Source of the DNA: an uncultured Lachnospiraceae bacterium
GTDB lineage: Bacteria; Bacillota; Clostridia; Lachnospirales; Lachnospiraceae
Direction of reading: 5' to 3'
NCBI GenBank assembly: GCA_902767015.1
Contig: CACXFV010000054.1
Span: 1-40,776 of the forward strand
DNA length: 40,776 nt
Each line of letters opens with the position of its first letter. The first letter of the stretch is position 1. The translations under genes were made by a program, and so were the position numbers. Below the pieces are notes generated by a model. The model was not told the DNA's origin and searched no databases. It saw only the letters and a list, made by a program, of their open reading frames with translations. This document shows positions 7,701 to 16,394 of the stretch, piece by piece.

Positions 7701-9326
7701 TTGATTGAAATAATTTATCAGGGGGAAGAAGAAAAAGACAGAGAGGACAGCGAGTTTAAGCTTCCGAAAAATGTAAGGCAGATAGGTGAACTTGAATTTG
7801 AGACAAGAAAAATATATGTGGAAGATTTTGTGATGACGTTTGTCAAGCATTTTAGCAGCAGGCATTTAAAATACGGAGTGCTTTTGGGCAACGTGAAAAG
7901 AAACAGTGGAAATACATATCTGTTCATAACAGGTGCGGTGTGTGCCCATCCGGTTATTGATAATGACATCATATTTGATGAAGACGTCTGGACAGGAATC
8001 TATGAGGATATCAAAACATATTTTGATGATGTGGAAATTGTAGGCTGGTTTATCTCAATGCCGGGAATGTTGGCAAATGATATGGCGCAAATCAGGAAAT
8101 TACATCTGGATAATTTTGCAGGAAATGATAAAGTGTGTTTTATACTTGACAGAGTGGAATGTGAGGATTCATTTTATCTGTATGACGATGGTGGTATGAA
8201 AAAATGCAACGGACATTATATTTATTATGCCAAAAACGCGGACATGCAATCGTATATGATGATGAATGAGGAGGTAAGTGAGATTCCTGCCGATTATGAG
8301 CAGAGCAGTAAGCAGGCGATTAATGCAAAGGTACACCGCCTTTTGTATAATATCAGCGGAGATTTTGAAGAAGGGAATGTTATTAAAGAAAAGCGGGGAG
8401 AAAAAAAGAATTTGGCCAAGAAAAATGCTTCCAAAAAGAATACTATTTCCCCAAAGGATAATACTTTGCAAAAGAAGAATACCTCTGAATCAGAAGGAAA
8501 AGGAAATAAGGAAGAGAGTGTACACACCGCAAAAGGTAATTTGGAGAAACAGAGTGCTTTGGCGAATGAGATATTAAGCAGCGGAAGTATCGTGTCAAAA
8601 ACTTCGGAGGATGACTACCAAAATGCCGAAAATGGGAGTGGGACAACCGATGACAGCAGGGAGGTAAAGCGCAGAATACCGGTATTTGCCTATTCGGCGT
8701 CCTCCTTTCTGCTGTTGGCAATTCTATTGGGGGCGGTTACAATCATGTATGCATCGGGGCAATTAAGCTCGTTAAAGGGTACGGTTGCCAAAATGGCTAA
8801 TGCCGGTGTAGCGGATGAAAATGGTAAAAAATCAGATGATACTTCAGATGACCGTGCCAAGGTGATTGATGTGGAAGCAGATGTCACCACGACATCCGGT
8901 GCAGGTGAGGGTAATACGGAAAAAAGTACAGAAAGTGAGAACAAGGCGAAGACTGGTGAGTCAGAAGGGAATGCGAATGAGACGAAGCCGGATGAGACGA
9001 AGCTGGATGAGTCAAAAGGAACCGAGAATCAGACAAAGGACGGTGAATCAGAGGAGAACGCCAATCAGACAAACACAGTTGTATCGGGTAATGCTGATAA
9101 TAATGCCACGAAGAAAACAGAAAATGGAGATAGTCAGGCCACTGCCTCTGTGTCCCCGACATCCTCTGACATCACCTATTACACTGTAAAAAAGGGAGAT
9201 ACCCTGTATTCTATTAGTCTTAAGATATATGGAAATGTTAACCGGATTGATGATATCAGAAAAGCAAATCAAATGGACAGTGATGAAGAAAACATTGCAA
9301 TTGGACAAAGACTTGTACTTCCATAA
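7701..9326 (+). CDS. Membrane protein with MPN/JAB-like N-terminal domain and C-terminal LysM
   Basis: The protein has 541 residues. Residues about 35-190 resemble an MPN (JAB1/Mov34) fold: a VGWFISMPGM segment sits where active JAMM proteases have VGWxHSHPG, followed by HLDNF, KVCFILDRVE and GHYIYYAKN. The metal-binding HxH and Asp are not present, so it would be an inactive MPN-minus domain. Lys/Asn-rich linker follows, then one membrane helix (about 326-352), an acidic Glu/Thr/Asn-rich spacer with a short repeat (DETK/DESK) and a LysM domain (about 494-541, YYTVKKGDTLYSISLKIYG). The LysM should bind peptidoglycan outside with the MPN-like part inside. The start is a TTG preceded by AAGAAAGGGGAG. 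Three envelope genes follow on the same strand. Confidence 0.8.
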   Translation: MIEIIYQGEEEKDREDSEFKLPKNVRQIGELEFETRKIYVEDFVMTFVKHFSSRHLKYGVLLGNVKRNSGNTYLFITGAVCAHPVIDNDIIFDEDVWTGIYEDIKTYFDDVEIVGWFISMPGMLANDMAQIRKLHLDNFAGNDKVCFILDRVECEDSFYLYDDGGMKKCNGHYIYYAKNADMQSYMMMNEEVSEIPADYEQSSKQAINAKVHRLLYNISGDFEEGNVIKEKRGEKKNLAKKNASKKNTISPKDNTLQKKNTSESEGKGNKEESVHTAKGNLEKQSALANEILSSGSIVSKTSEDDYQNAENGSGTTDDSREVKRRIPVFAYSASSFLLLAILLGAVTIMYASGQLSSLKGTVAKMANAGVADENGKKSDDTSDDRAKVIDVEADVTTTSGAGEGNTEKSTESENKAKTGESEGNANETKPDETKLDESKGTENQTKDGESEENANQTNTVVSGNADNNATKKTENGDSQATASVSPTSSDITYYTVKKGDTLYSISLKIYGNVNRIDDIRKANQMDSDEENIAIGQRLVLP

Positions 9327-9338
9327 AAAATATTTATG

Positions 9339-9347
9339 TGGTATACT
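9339..9347 (+). promoter_or_regulatory. Possible extended -10 promoter
   Basis: TGG-TATACT (9339-9347) matches an extended -10. No -35 lies at good spacing. It would start transcription near 9354 for the DUF5711-like gene. Confidence 0.35.
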
Positions 9348-9391
9348 ATATAGACAAAATGACTTACATCAATGAAAGGTTAAAGAACAAA

Positions 9392-10531
9392 GTGAGTAAA
9401 GACATATTTTTGAATATATGGAGAAAAAAGAAAATCATTATACCGCTTGTGCTTATTTTGGCATTGGCAATCGGACTTTATGTTTATATTGTAAAGCAGA
9501 GAAACAAAGTATATGTGAAGTATGCGGTAGAGAATACAATAGAGATTGACAGCAGCATTGCGACAGAATATAAAGAATTTCAAGGTGGAATCTTAAGGTA
9601 CAGTACGGATGGAATTTCTTTTTACAAAGGCGGAAAAGAGATATTTAATAAGGCGATACAGATGCCGACACCGGTCATAGATGTAAATGGTGATTACATA
9701 GCAATGGCAGAGAGAAGTTCTACAGAGATTAATCTGTTTGATAAAAAAGGCAGCCAGAAGAATATAACAGCAACACATTCGATTGTGGGACTTGCTGTGT
9801 CGGAAAAGGGGGTTGTAGCGGCGATTCTAGATGATGGTGCAGCTAATTACATAGAAATATACGATAAAGAAGGTGCTAAGCTGGTAAGCGGAAGAACCGT
9901 TCTTGAGGGAGACGGATATCCGATATCCATCTCCCTTTCGGAGGATGCGACGAAGCTGGCAGCTTCCTATCTGGCAGTCTCGGAGGGCCAGACACAGTCA
10001 AAGGTTGTTTTCTATAACTATTCCTCTGTGGGCGAGAATGAAGTGGATAGAATTGTAGGAGGTTTTAATCAGTATAAGAATACAATTGTTCCTGTTGTAA
10101 AATTCATCAACAATAATACCGTCATTGCCGTAGGTGATGATATGTTTTCTATTTACAGTATTGATCAAAAACCGAAACTCAGATATGAAGAAAGCTTTGA
10201 CAATAGAGTAGAAACTGTATTTTATAGCAGCAGATATATAGGGATAGTTTTTGACAGTAACGACCAGACGTATTCTCATGTTCTTAAAGTGTATGACAAA
10301 AATGGCAAGATAGTCTTTGTGAAATCACTCGATTTCAATTATTCCGACATTCATTTTGCGGGAGAGAATGTTGTATTAAATGACTCTGTTCATTGTATTA
10401 TGTATTCTTTTAAGGGAAAAGAGAGATTTAATGGAAATTTTGACAAAAATATTGTTAAACTTATACCGATTTCTGACGATAAATATATATTAGTAAGTGA
10501 CAATACTATTGAGGAACTTAAGCTAAAATAG
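9392..10531 (+). CDS. Membrane-anchored beta-propeller-like protein (DUF5711-like)
   Basis: The protein has one N-terminal membrane helix (IIIPLVLILALAIGLYVYIV) and then an extracytoplasmic region of repeated strands with YSTDGISFY, LFDKKG, IYDKEGAK and VYDKNGK blade-like motifs. This is the pattern of the clostridial DUF5711 family. The start is uncertain. GTG 9392 has GAAAGG at 12 bases; ATG 9359 and GTG 9338 are in frame but lack a ribosome site and fall on or near a putative promoter. It precedes cvpA by 29 bases. Its function is unknown; a sensor or scaffold at the cell surface is plausible. Confidence 0.75.
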   Translation: MSKDIFLNIWRKKKIIIPLVLILALAIGLYVYIVKQRNKVYVKYAVENTIEIDSSIATEYKEFQGGILRYSTDGISFYKGGKEIFNKAIQMPTPVIDVNGDYIAMAERSSTEINLFDKKGSQKNITATHSIVGLAVSEKGVVAAILDDGAANYIEIYDKEGAKLVSGRTVLEGDGYPISISLSEDATKLAASYLAVSEGQTQSKVVFYNYSSVGENEVDRIVGGFNQYKNTIVPVVKFINNNTVIAVGDDMFSIYSIDQKPKLRYEESFDNRVETVFYSSRYIGIVFDSNDQTYSHVLKVYDKNGKIVFVKSLDFNYSDIHFAGENVVLNDSVHCIMYSFKGKERFNGNFDKNIVKLIPISDDKYILVSDNTIEELKLK

Positions 10532-10560
10532 CGGCGTTTGCCTGTGATGGAGGGACAATT

Positions 10561-11265
10561 ATGGAGATGCAGATTATTTTGCTGTTAGCAGTTGCCGGAG
10601 TGCTTGGGGTAATGTTTAGTGAAGGCTATCGTAAGGGATTTATTAGAATCGTCCTGTCTGTAGCGATGACGCTTGTCTCTTTTATTCTTGCGATGCTATT
10701 ATCAAAACCATGCGAAGATTTTATCAAAAATAATACACATATATATGATAAAATTAATACCCAGATGGAGGAATACATTTCAAAGCACATTAAGGAGGAA
10801 GTAAATTTCAAAAGTGAACAGCTGCAGGGTGAGGCGATAAAAGAACTAAAGCTGCCGAAAACCATTCAGGACAGGCTGATTTCAGATAACAATCCGGATG
10901 TTAAGCTGAATTTGGGTGCAGATACATTTACAGAGTATTTGGCAAAATCCCTGACGGATATGTTGATAGAGTCGCTTTCGGTCATTGTGCTGTTTGTATT
11001 GCTAAAGGTTATCTTAAGAATTGTAGTAATGGTTCTTGATATTGTCAGCAAGCTTCCGGTAATTAATGGATTGAATAAGTCCCTTGGTGGCGCGGTAGGT
11101 ATTGTGGAAGGGATACTGATTATATGGGGTGCCTGTATTTTTCTTACGGCTGCCAGTGGAACAGAGATTGGGCAAAAGATATTCAGTGCGATTAGCAGCA
11201 ATAAGGTATTAAGTTTTATCTATAATAAAAATGTGTTGTTGAATTTTATGAAGAATATTAAGTAG
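10561..11265 (+). CDS. cvpA: CvpA-family membrane protein
   Basis: The 234-residue protein has an N-terminal helix, the EGYRKGFIRIVLS motif after it, a long soluble loop (about 55-135) and two or three C-terminal helices. The glycine-rich NGLNKSLGGAVGIVEGILII signature of the CvpA family is present. Family members are needed for colicin V export in E. coli and for envelope integrity in other species; the molecular role is not settled. GGAGG lies upstream of the ATG. It is the last gene of the 7701-11265 envelope cluster. Confidence 0.85.
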   Translation: MEMQIILLLAVAGVLGVMFSEGYRKGFIRIVLSVAMTLVSFILAMLLSKPCEDFIKNNTHIYDKINTQMEEYISKHIKEEVNFKSEQLQGEAIKELKLPKTIQDRLISDNNPDVKLNLGADTFTEYLAKSLTDMLIESLSVIVLFVLLKVILRIVVMVLDIVSKLPVINGLNKSLGGAVGIVEGILIIWGACIFLTAASGTEIGQKIFSAISSNKVLSFIYNKNVLLNFMKNIK

Positions 11266-11281
11266 GAATGATAAATTATAC

Positions 11282-11310
11282 TTGAAATTTTATAAAATAT
11301 ATGGTAGAGT
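11282..11310 (+). promoter_or_regulatory. Promoter of the rpsF-ssb-rpsR operon
   Basis: TTGAAA (11282-11287) and TGG-TAGAGT (-10 at 11305-11310) are 17 bases apart, with an extended -10. Confidence 0.65.
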
Positions 11311-11346
11311 AATTATTCGTGATATATTATTTAGACAATCCTTGTT

Positions 11347-11361
11347 TCCTACAGGTTAGGA
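11347..11361 (+). promoter_or_regulatory. Small hairpin in the rpsF leader
   Basis: TCCTA (11347-11351) pairs with TAGGA (11357-11361) around CAGGT, 30 bases before the rpsF start. S6:S18 autoregulation is known in many bacteria through a leader hairpin; the conserved CCG bulge of that motif is not evident here. Confidence 0.3.
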
Positions 11362-11391
11362 GACCAGAGACCAAAAGGAGGTAACATACGC

Positions 11392-11679
11392 ATGAACAAA
11401 TATGAATTAGCAGTAGTTGTCAGCGCAAAACTCGAAGAAGAAGAAAGAACTGCTACTATCGAAAAGGTTAAAGAGCAGATAGCACGTTTCGGTGGAACAG
11501 TTACAAACGTTGATGAATGGGGCAAGAAGCGTTTAGCTTACGAAATTCAGAAGATGAGAGAAGCGTTCTACTACTTTATAAAATTTGATGCTGAGCCTAC
11601 AACACCCGGCGAAGTAGAAAAGCAGATCCGTATTATGGAAAATGTCATCAGATTCTTATGTGTAAAAGATGAAGCATAA
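11392..11679 (+). CDS. rpsF: 30S ribosomal protein S6
   Basis: This 95-residue S6 binds 16S rRNA with S18 in the platform of the small subunit. It begins MNKYELAVVVSAKLEEE and has the DEWGKKRLAYEIQKMREAFY core, with usual length for the family. AAAGGAGGT gives a strong ribosome site. It heads the conserved rpsF-ssb-rpsR operon. Confidence 0.97.
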   Translation: MNKYELAVVVSAKLEEEERTATIEKVKEQIARFGGTVTNVDEWGKKRLAYEIQKMREAFYYFIKFDAEPTTPGEVEKQIRIMENVIRFLCVKDEA

Positions 11680-11725
11680 TCGATGAGAGATGCAAAAGAT
11701 ACTTTGTTGAAAGTGAGGCGATAGT

Positions 11726-12199
11726 ATGAATAAAGTTATTCTTATGGGTCGTTTAACACGTGACCCGGAAGTGAGATATTCGCAAGGTGAGCAGTCAACG
11801 GCGTTTGCAAGGTTTACATTAGCAGTTGACAGAAGAGTCAGAAGGGATGGAGATCCTAATCAACAGACGGCGGATTTTATTAGTTGTGTAGCATTTGGCA
11901 GAACGGCAGAGTTTTTAGAGAGATATTGTCATCAGGGAACGAAGCTCGTTGTGGAGGGAAGAATCCAGACAGGCAGTTATACCAATAAAGATGGCGTGAG
12001 AATATATACAACTGATGTTATGATTGAAAATGCAGAGTTTGCCGAGAGCAAAGCAGTAGCTAACAGCGGGGGTGGCTATCAGGATGCAGGAAATAGTGGA
12101 TACCAGCCGTCAAGACCTGAGCCGATAAGTGCAGCCGGAGATGGATTTATGAACATACCTGACGGAGTGGAAGACGAAGGTTTACCATTCAATGAGTAG
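11726..12199 (+). CDS. ssb: Single-stranded DNA-binding protein
   Basis: The 157-residue protein coats single-stranded DNA in replication and repair. The OB fold covers residues 1-110 (MNKVILMGRLTRDPEVRYSQ, FISCVAFGRTAEFLERYCHQG). A Gly/Ser-rich linker follows, then an acidic tip ending GLPFNE, close to the usual DDDxPF partner-docking tail but with two extra residues after the phenylalanine. Its location between rpsF and rpsR marks it as the principal SSB. Confidence 0.97.
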   Translation: MNKVILMGRLTRDPEVRYSQGEQSTAFARFTLAVDRRVRRDGDPNQQTADFISCVAFGRTAEFLERYCHQGTKLVVEGRIQTGSYTNKDGVRIYTTDVMIENAEFAESKAVANSGGGYQDAGNSGYQPSRPEPISAAGDGFMNIPDGVEDEGLPFNE

Positions 12200-12251
12200 C
12201 TTTCAATAATTTGATATTATCAGACTAAATTTATAGAAGGAGGCCATTTCA

Positions 12252-12524
12252 ATGCCATATAATAAGACAGAAAAAGGCGACAGAAACGATGCTCCAATGA
12301 AAAGGAGAGGCGGACGCAGAAGAAAGAAAGTGTGCGTATTCTGTGGCGAAGCAAATAGTGTAATTGATTACAAAGATGTTAATAAATTAAAGAGATATGT
12401 CTCTGAAAGAGGTAAGATTCTTCCTAGAAGGATTACGGGAAACTGTGCAAAGCATCAGAGAGCACTTACAGTTGCAATCAAGCGTGCAAGACACATCTCA
12501 TTAATGCCTTACACATTGGATTAA
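12252..12524 (+). CDS. rpsR: 30S ribosomal protein S18
   Basis: This 90-residue S18 is the partner of S6 in the 30S platform. It has a basic N-terminus with [15 protein letters not shown], the [20 protein letters not shown] core and [20 protein letters not shown]. The family often has a zinc-binding set; here only the CVFC pair and one further Cys are seen. AGAAGGAGG lies upstream. Confidence 0.97.
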   Translation: MPYNKTEKGDRNDAPMKRRGGRRRKKVCVFCGEANSVIDYKDVNKLKRYVSERGKILPRRITGNCAKHQRALTVAIKRARHISLMPYTLD

Positions 12525-12565
12525 ACCCAGTAAAATCATGGGTTGTAGAGGTTGGAAGTTCTAAT

Positions 12566-12606
12566 TTGACACAACTTTGACACAAATTTTTGAGGGTTTG
12601 ACACAG
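12566..12606 (+). repeat. Three TTGACACA repeats, helically phased
   Basis: TTGACACAA at 12566-12574 and 12577-12585 and TTGACACAG at 12598-12606 begin 11 and 21 bases apart, one and two helical turns. They lie between rpsR and its terminator. Confidence 0.6.
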
Positions 12607-12628
12607 GAAAATAGAGTAGTAAAAGAAT

Positions 12629-12659
12629 GGTCGGTAGTCTTCGGATTACCGGCCTTTTT
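12629..12659 (+). terminator. Rho-independent terminator of the rpsF operon
   Basis: GGTCGGTAGTC (12629-12639) and GATTACCGGCC (12644-12654) form an 11-base stem with wobbles around a TTCG loop, followed by five T. Confidence 0.9.
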
Positions 12660-12786
12660 GAGCGTATATAAACAAAGGCAATTTATTTGTATTTTTTACA
12701 CAATTCTTCAGGTTTCGAAAAATCATTACATCTTTTAGTCGATGGACTTTCCTTTGATTTCTGCGTATAGTAACTTTTCGGTTTTA

Positions 12787-12815
12787 TTGACTGTTATCCT
12801 CTTTTGTGTTATCAT
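12787..12815 (+). promoter_or_regulatory. Promoter for the REC-EAL gene
   Basis: TTGACT (12787-12792) and TGT-TATCAT (-10 at 12810-12815) have a 17-base spacer and an extended -10. Confidence 0.75.
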
Positions 12816-12983
12816 TAAAAATAATAGTTACAGAGAGTTTTGCTGAAGCATTTTGTCATTGCAAGTACATATATTGTGGGAAGGATAGCTTAGAAGATGA
12901 GATGTGTTCAGCAGTATTAAGAGAAATCAGTCGAAAGAAAGGATGCAGTGTCACAGGCAGACTGTGAGATGTAAGGTATTAGG

Positions 12984-14663
12984 ATGATAACGAAATTTAA
13001 AAAAGTAGATAACACACGCAGGCTTGTGCTTGTTGTGGATGACGAGAAAGTCAATAGGGATATGTTGGGGTATATCCTTCATAAAGACTATGAAGTGATT
13101 TATGCTGAAAATGGCAAAGAGGCATTAAAGGTTATCAAGGAGAAGCGTCAGATGCTTTCGTTAGTGCTTTTGGATTTGCTTATGCCTGAGATGGACGGTT
13201 TTACACTGTTAGAGCAGCTGAAAAAAGATGTGCAGTTAAGAACGATTCCGGTCATTGTTCTTACTTCTGAGAAGCCGGCAGAGATTAAGAGCCTTGAGCT
13301 GGGAGCGGCAGATTTTATCACAAAACCATATGATGTACCGAAAGTGATTCTTGCAAGAGTAAGGAGAATTGTCGAGCTGTCAGAAGACAAGATGATGATA
13401 AAAGATACTGAGAGAGATGCACTTACGGGACTTTATAATAAGCAGTTTTTCTTTAAGTATGCACAGCATATTGATAAGTATTATAAGGAAAAGAGAATGG
13501 ATTGTCTGGTATTGAATATTGACCATTTCCATCTGCTGAATGAATTGTATGGAAGACAGTTTGGTGATAAGGTTCTAAAGTTAGTAGCTGAGAATATTAA
13601 GAACTATCTTGTTGACATATATGGAATATCGTGCAGAGTTGAGGCTGATACTTTCTACCTGTACTGTGAGCATCAGGAAGATTATAATCCGTTGATTGAA
13701 CAATTGATGAACGGAATATCCGCAGAAATTAAGTCGCCTAAGATTCATGTGAGAATGGGCGTGTACAACAGAGATGACCAGAAGCTTGGCAATGAGAGAA
13801 AGTTTGATCAGGCGAAGCTGGCATGTGACAGAATCAGGGAGAATTTTTCTACATCTATTGCGTTTTATGATATGGAACTTCATAGGAGTATGATATACTC
13901 GGAGCGTCTGATTAATGATATACATGAGGCAGTAGAGCAAAATCAGTTTATGGTATACTATCAGCCGGTGTACAGCGTTACAGGAACAAAGCCGGAGCTG
14001 AAGAGTGCGGAGGCATTGGTCAGATGGAAGCATCCGGAACTCGGGATGTTGAATCCGGAGAGTTTCATTCCGTTGTTTGAGAATAATGGTCTTATTCAGC
14101 TTGTGGATTATTATGTGTGGGAAAAGGCGGCAAAGCAGGTTCACAGTTGGAAGGAAAAGTTTGGCGTGCAGCTTCCGGTTTCGGTCAATGTATCAAGGAT
14201 TGACATACATGATTCGGGACTCAAGGAAAAATTACTGAGCATTCTTAAAGAAAATGGTCTTACTACTGAGAGCCTTTATTTGGAATTGACAGAATCTGCC
14301 TACGGTGACAATGTAGAAAAGCATATCCGGGTGGTACAGGAGCTTAGAGACTGTGGCTTCAAGGTTGAAATGGATGATTTTGGTTCAGGATATTCATCGC
14401 TGAATATGCTGTCCAGATTACCGATAGATGTTCTTAAGCTGGATATGGAGTTTGTAAGTAAGATACATAAAGATGCCAAGAGTTACCGGCTGGTAGAAAT
14501 CATTATGGACATTGCGGGATATCTGGATGTGCCGGTCATCGCAGAAGGTGTAGAAGTCGAGGAACAATTAAAACTTGTCAAGAAGGTGGGCTGCAAATAT
14601 GTGCAGGGCTTCTATTTTTCAAAGCCTGTTCCACCAAGTGAATTTGAATGCCTGTTACAGTGA
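12984..14663 (+). CDS. Response regulator with degenerate GGDEF and EAL phosphodiesterase domains
   Basis: The protein has 559 residues. The REC domain (about 14-135) has the acidic pair VVDDE, phospho-acceptor D64 (LLDLLMPEMDG), T94 and K114. The GGDEF-like domain (about 140-300) keeps DALTGLYNK, but the catalytic GGDEF loop reads VEADTF, so no cyclase activity is expected. The EAL domain (about 305-555) keeps the metal and catalytic set: EALVRW, SVNVSR, LELTES, DDFGSGYSS, LKLD, AEGVE and QGFYFSKP. It is therefore probably a phosphorylation-controlled c-di-GMP phosphodiesterase. No histidine kinase is adjacent. The ribosome site is weak (AAGG), and the long leader may hold control elements. 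Confidence 0.92.
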   Translation: MITKFKKVDNTRRLVLVVDDEKVNRDMLGYILHKDYEVIYAENGKEALKVIKEKRQMLSLVLLDLLMPEMDGFTLLEQLKKDVQLRTIPVIVLTSEKPAEIKSLELGAADFITKPYDVPKVILARVRRIVELSEDKMMIKDTERDALTGLYNKQFFFKYAQHIDKYYKEKRMDCLVLNIDHFHLLNELYGRQFGDKVLKLVAENIKNYLVDIYGISCRVEADTFYLYCEHQEDYNPLIEQLMNGISAEIKSPKIHVRMGVYNRDDQKLGNERKFDQAKLACDRIRENFSTSIAFYDMELHRSMIYSERLINDIHEAVEQNQFMVYYQPVYSVTGTKPELKSAEALVRWKHPELGMLNPESFIPLFENNGLIQLVDYYVWEKAAKQVHSWKEKFGVQLPVSVNVSRIDIHDSGLKEKLLSILKENGLTTESLYLELTESAYGDNVEKHIRVVQELRDCGFKVEMDDFGSGYSSLNMLSRLPIDVLKLDMEFVSKIHKDAKSYRLVEIIMDIAGYLDVPVIAEGVEVEEQLKLVKKVGCKYVQGFYFSKPVPPSEFECLLQ

Positions 14664-14712
14664 TGTAACCATCGTTTTATAATTGAATGAAAATACACGA
14701 AAGCCCCATTTT

Positions 14713-14746
14713 AAAAGTAACAGTCCGGTCATGGACTGTTACTTTT
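14713..14746. terminator. Bidirectional terminator between convergent units
   Basis: AAAAGTAACAGTCC (14713-14726) and GGACTGTTACTTTT (14733-14746) form a perfect 14-base stem with a six-base loop, giving four T on either strand. It serves the REC-EAL gene and the minus-strand Hsp70 operon. Confidence 0.85.
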
Positions 14747-14750
14747 ATCT

Positions 14751-16379
14751 TCAGTGGCAGAGATATCCCCATACCATCAATGCCAAAAATACAATATTCA
14801 TTACCGCAGGAAATATTATCTTATAAATTTGCTTATTTTCTACATAGTAACTGATTCTGTCCTGACAGCTTACGATATAGGATTGAATCGTTCTGTCGAT
14901 GGTAGAGGTATCAATTGTCTTGACAATCTTAGAAGCGGATACCATTAAAAAGTACTGTGTAAATATCACCGGACCTATATACAATATCAGCAGAATCAGA
15001 ACTGTCAGTATAGAAAACATTACCATAGAACGGGTATTGTTAATCAATAGATTTTTATCCATATGCCGGTACATTTTTTCCATAGCAGTTCTCCAGGGAG
15101 CCTTGCCTATATCTCTTAAAAGTCTGTAATCCAATCGATAAATGAATGGTCCGAACATGAGCAGGATGGCAAAGACCAGTGCACTTAAAAAATAAGAAAA
15201 ATATTTTACGTTATCCACCAGTATCTTCAAAAATCGCTGAAATGTATAGAATAAGAGTACAGGCCAGTATGCGAGGAAAAATAAGAGATTAGAGCCGCCT
15301 TTTAGCTTGAACTCAGAATTTTCAGATACCGTCTTGCGCTTTGTCATTGATTTACGCACAATGCTTTTAATGTCGCTGATATGAAGATTAAAATGGCTGT
15401 AGACCGGTATGAAATAGGAATTTAAAAATTCACTGATTTCAGAAAAATGGTATAACTCTTCAGCGATTTCATACAATCTGTTAATGACATTTTTGTTGAC
15501 ATTCTCCATGCAGTACATATAAGGTGTCAGCTTATCGTATTTTATCAGTAGATAAAATTCATCATAATTATCATAGATTTCCTCCAGTTCAATAATCTCG
15601 TCCAAGGTATTAAAGAGGTCAACAAGAGGAGAAAAATCCTGACCAAATTCATATCGGATATTCGCAATACTGTCCTTTTGGCTGTCAATATAATTTGAAA
15701 ACTCTCTTCTGGTGGTCAGAGTATCCAAATGAAGGTAGCAAAACAGGGAATCCTCAATATGAGGAAATTTATTGCGAACAGTCTCCGATTGGATAGCTTC
15801 GTTATAATATCTGACACATTCATTAATCATGAGAAGTGTCTCTTTAGAAAAAGAATTGCGCACAAAACCGCGATGCTTTTTGGTTGCATTTTTGAGGGAA
15901 AGTTCATCTTTCACATCATCGGTTACCGAAAGGTGATATTTTTCGTTCAAAAACTGACTAATGGCACTTTTGTGAGAACGCTCATCTTTATAATATTCAA
16001 AATAAAAGTCAATAATCTCATTTGTTATTTTTGTTGAAGTGGCGACAAATGAGAAAAAATTTCTTGCAACCGACACTGTCTTCATATCAGTTTTGGAATC
16101 CTGATAATAGTGAAAAAGCTGGGTGCGGAGTTTACTGTCGGACAGAATCTTCCCATAAGCATCAGCGTTGCTTAAATTTTGTGATGCCTTTTTTATCTGG
16201 GTTTCGTTTGTGCCGCTGCTGATAATATGCTCCCATTCGCCTTTTTTATTGTCAATAATCGTCTTTATTTCGCTTTCAGAGATATCAGAAGTCTTTATCT
16301 TATATAATTTAAAGATATTTTTCTCGTCAATATCTACATTATATTTTTTTAGAATTTTTTGCCTTATATCAGAAGCCAT
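14751..16379 (-). CDS. Membrane protein with J-domain-like N-terminus, last gene of the Hsp70 operon
   Basis: The protein has 542 residues. The first 95 hold helices with a segment LSNADAYGKILSDSKLRTQL close to the last helices of J-domains (the NEAYxxLSDxxxRxxYD pattern). The HPD tripeptide that triggers Hsp70 is not seen. A long soluble helical part follows (about 100-360), then hydrophobic stretches at about 367-414, 452-480 and 520-541, so the C-terminal third is membrane-embedded and the J-like part is probably cytoplasmic. GAGGA precedes the ATG, 15 bases after the gene before it. Its position with Hsp70 and GrpE-like genes suggests it recruits the Hsp70 to the membrane. The family is unknown to me. 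Confidence 0.72.
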   Translation of the reverse strand: MASDIRQKILKKYNVDIDEKNIFKLYKIKTSDISESEIKTIIDNKKGEWEHIISSGTNETQIKKASQNLSNADAYGKILSDSKLRTQLFHYYQDSKTDMKTVSVARNFFSFVATSTKITNEIIDFYFEYYKDERSHKSAISQFLNEKYHLSVTDDVKDELSLKNATKKHRGFVRNSFSKETLLMINECVRYYNEAIQSETVRNKFPHIEDSLFCYLHLDTLTTRREFSNYIDSQKDSIANIRYEFGQDFSPLVDLFNTLDEIIELEEIYDNYDEFYLLIKYDKLTPYMYCMENVNKNVINRLYEIAEELYHFSEISEFLNSYFIPVYSHFNLHISDIKSIVRKSMTKRKTVSENSEFKLKGGSNLLFFLAYWPVLLFYTFQRFLKILVDNVKYFSYFLSALVFAILLMFGPFIYRLDYRLLRDIGKAPWRTAMEKMYRHMDKNLLINNTRSMVMFSILTVLILLILYIGPVIFTQYFLMVSASKIVKTIDTSTIDRTIQSYIVSCQDRISYYVENKQIYKIIFPAVMNIVFLALMVWGYLCH

Positions 16380-16394
16380 ATATTAATCCTCATT

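Larger units (their letters stand above)
12525..12983 (+). other. 459-base intergenic region between rpsR and the REC-EAL gene
   Basis: It holds, in order: a small hairpin (AACCCA/TGGGTT, about 12524-12546), the three TTGACACA repeats, the operon terminator (12629-12659), an AT-rich stretch of about 125 bases where I see nothing, the promoter at 12787-12815, and a leader of about 160 bases without recognised structure. Confidence 0.6.

Noticed and set aside
13581-14144. 187-codon open frame on the minus strand
   Set aside because: Shadow of the REC-EAL gene with the same unnatural composition.
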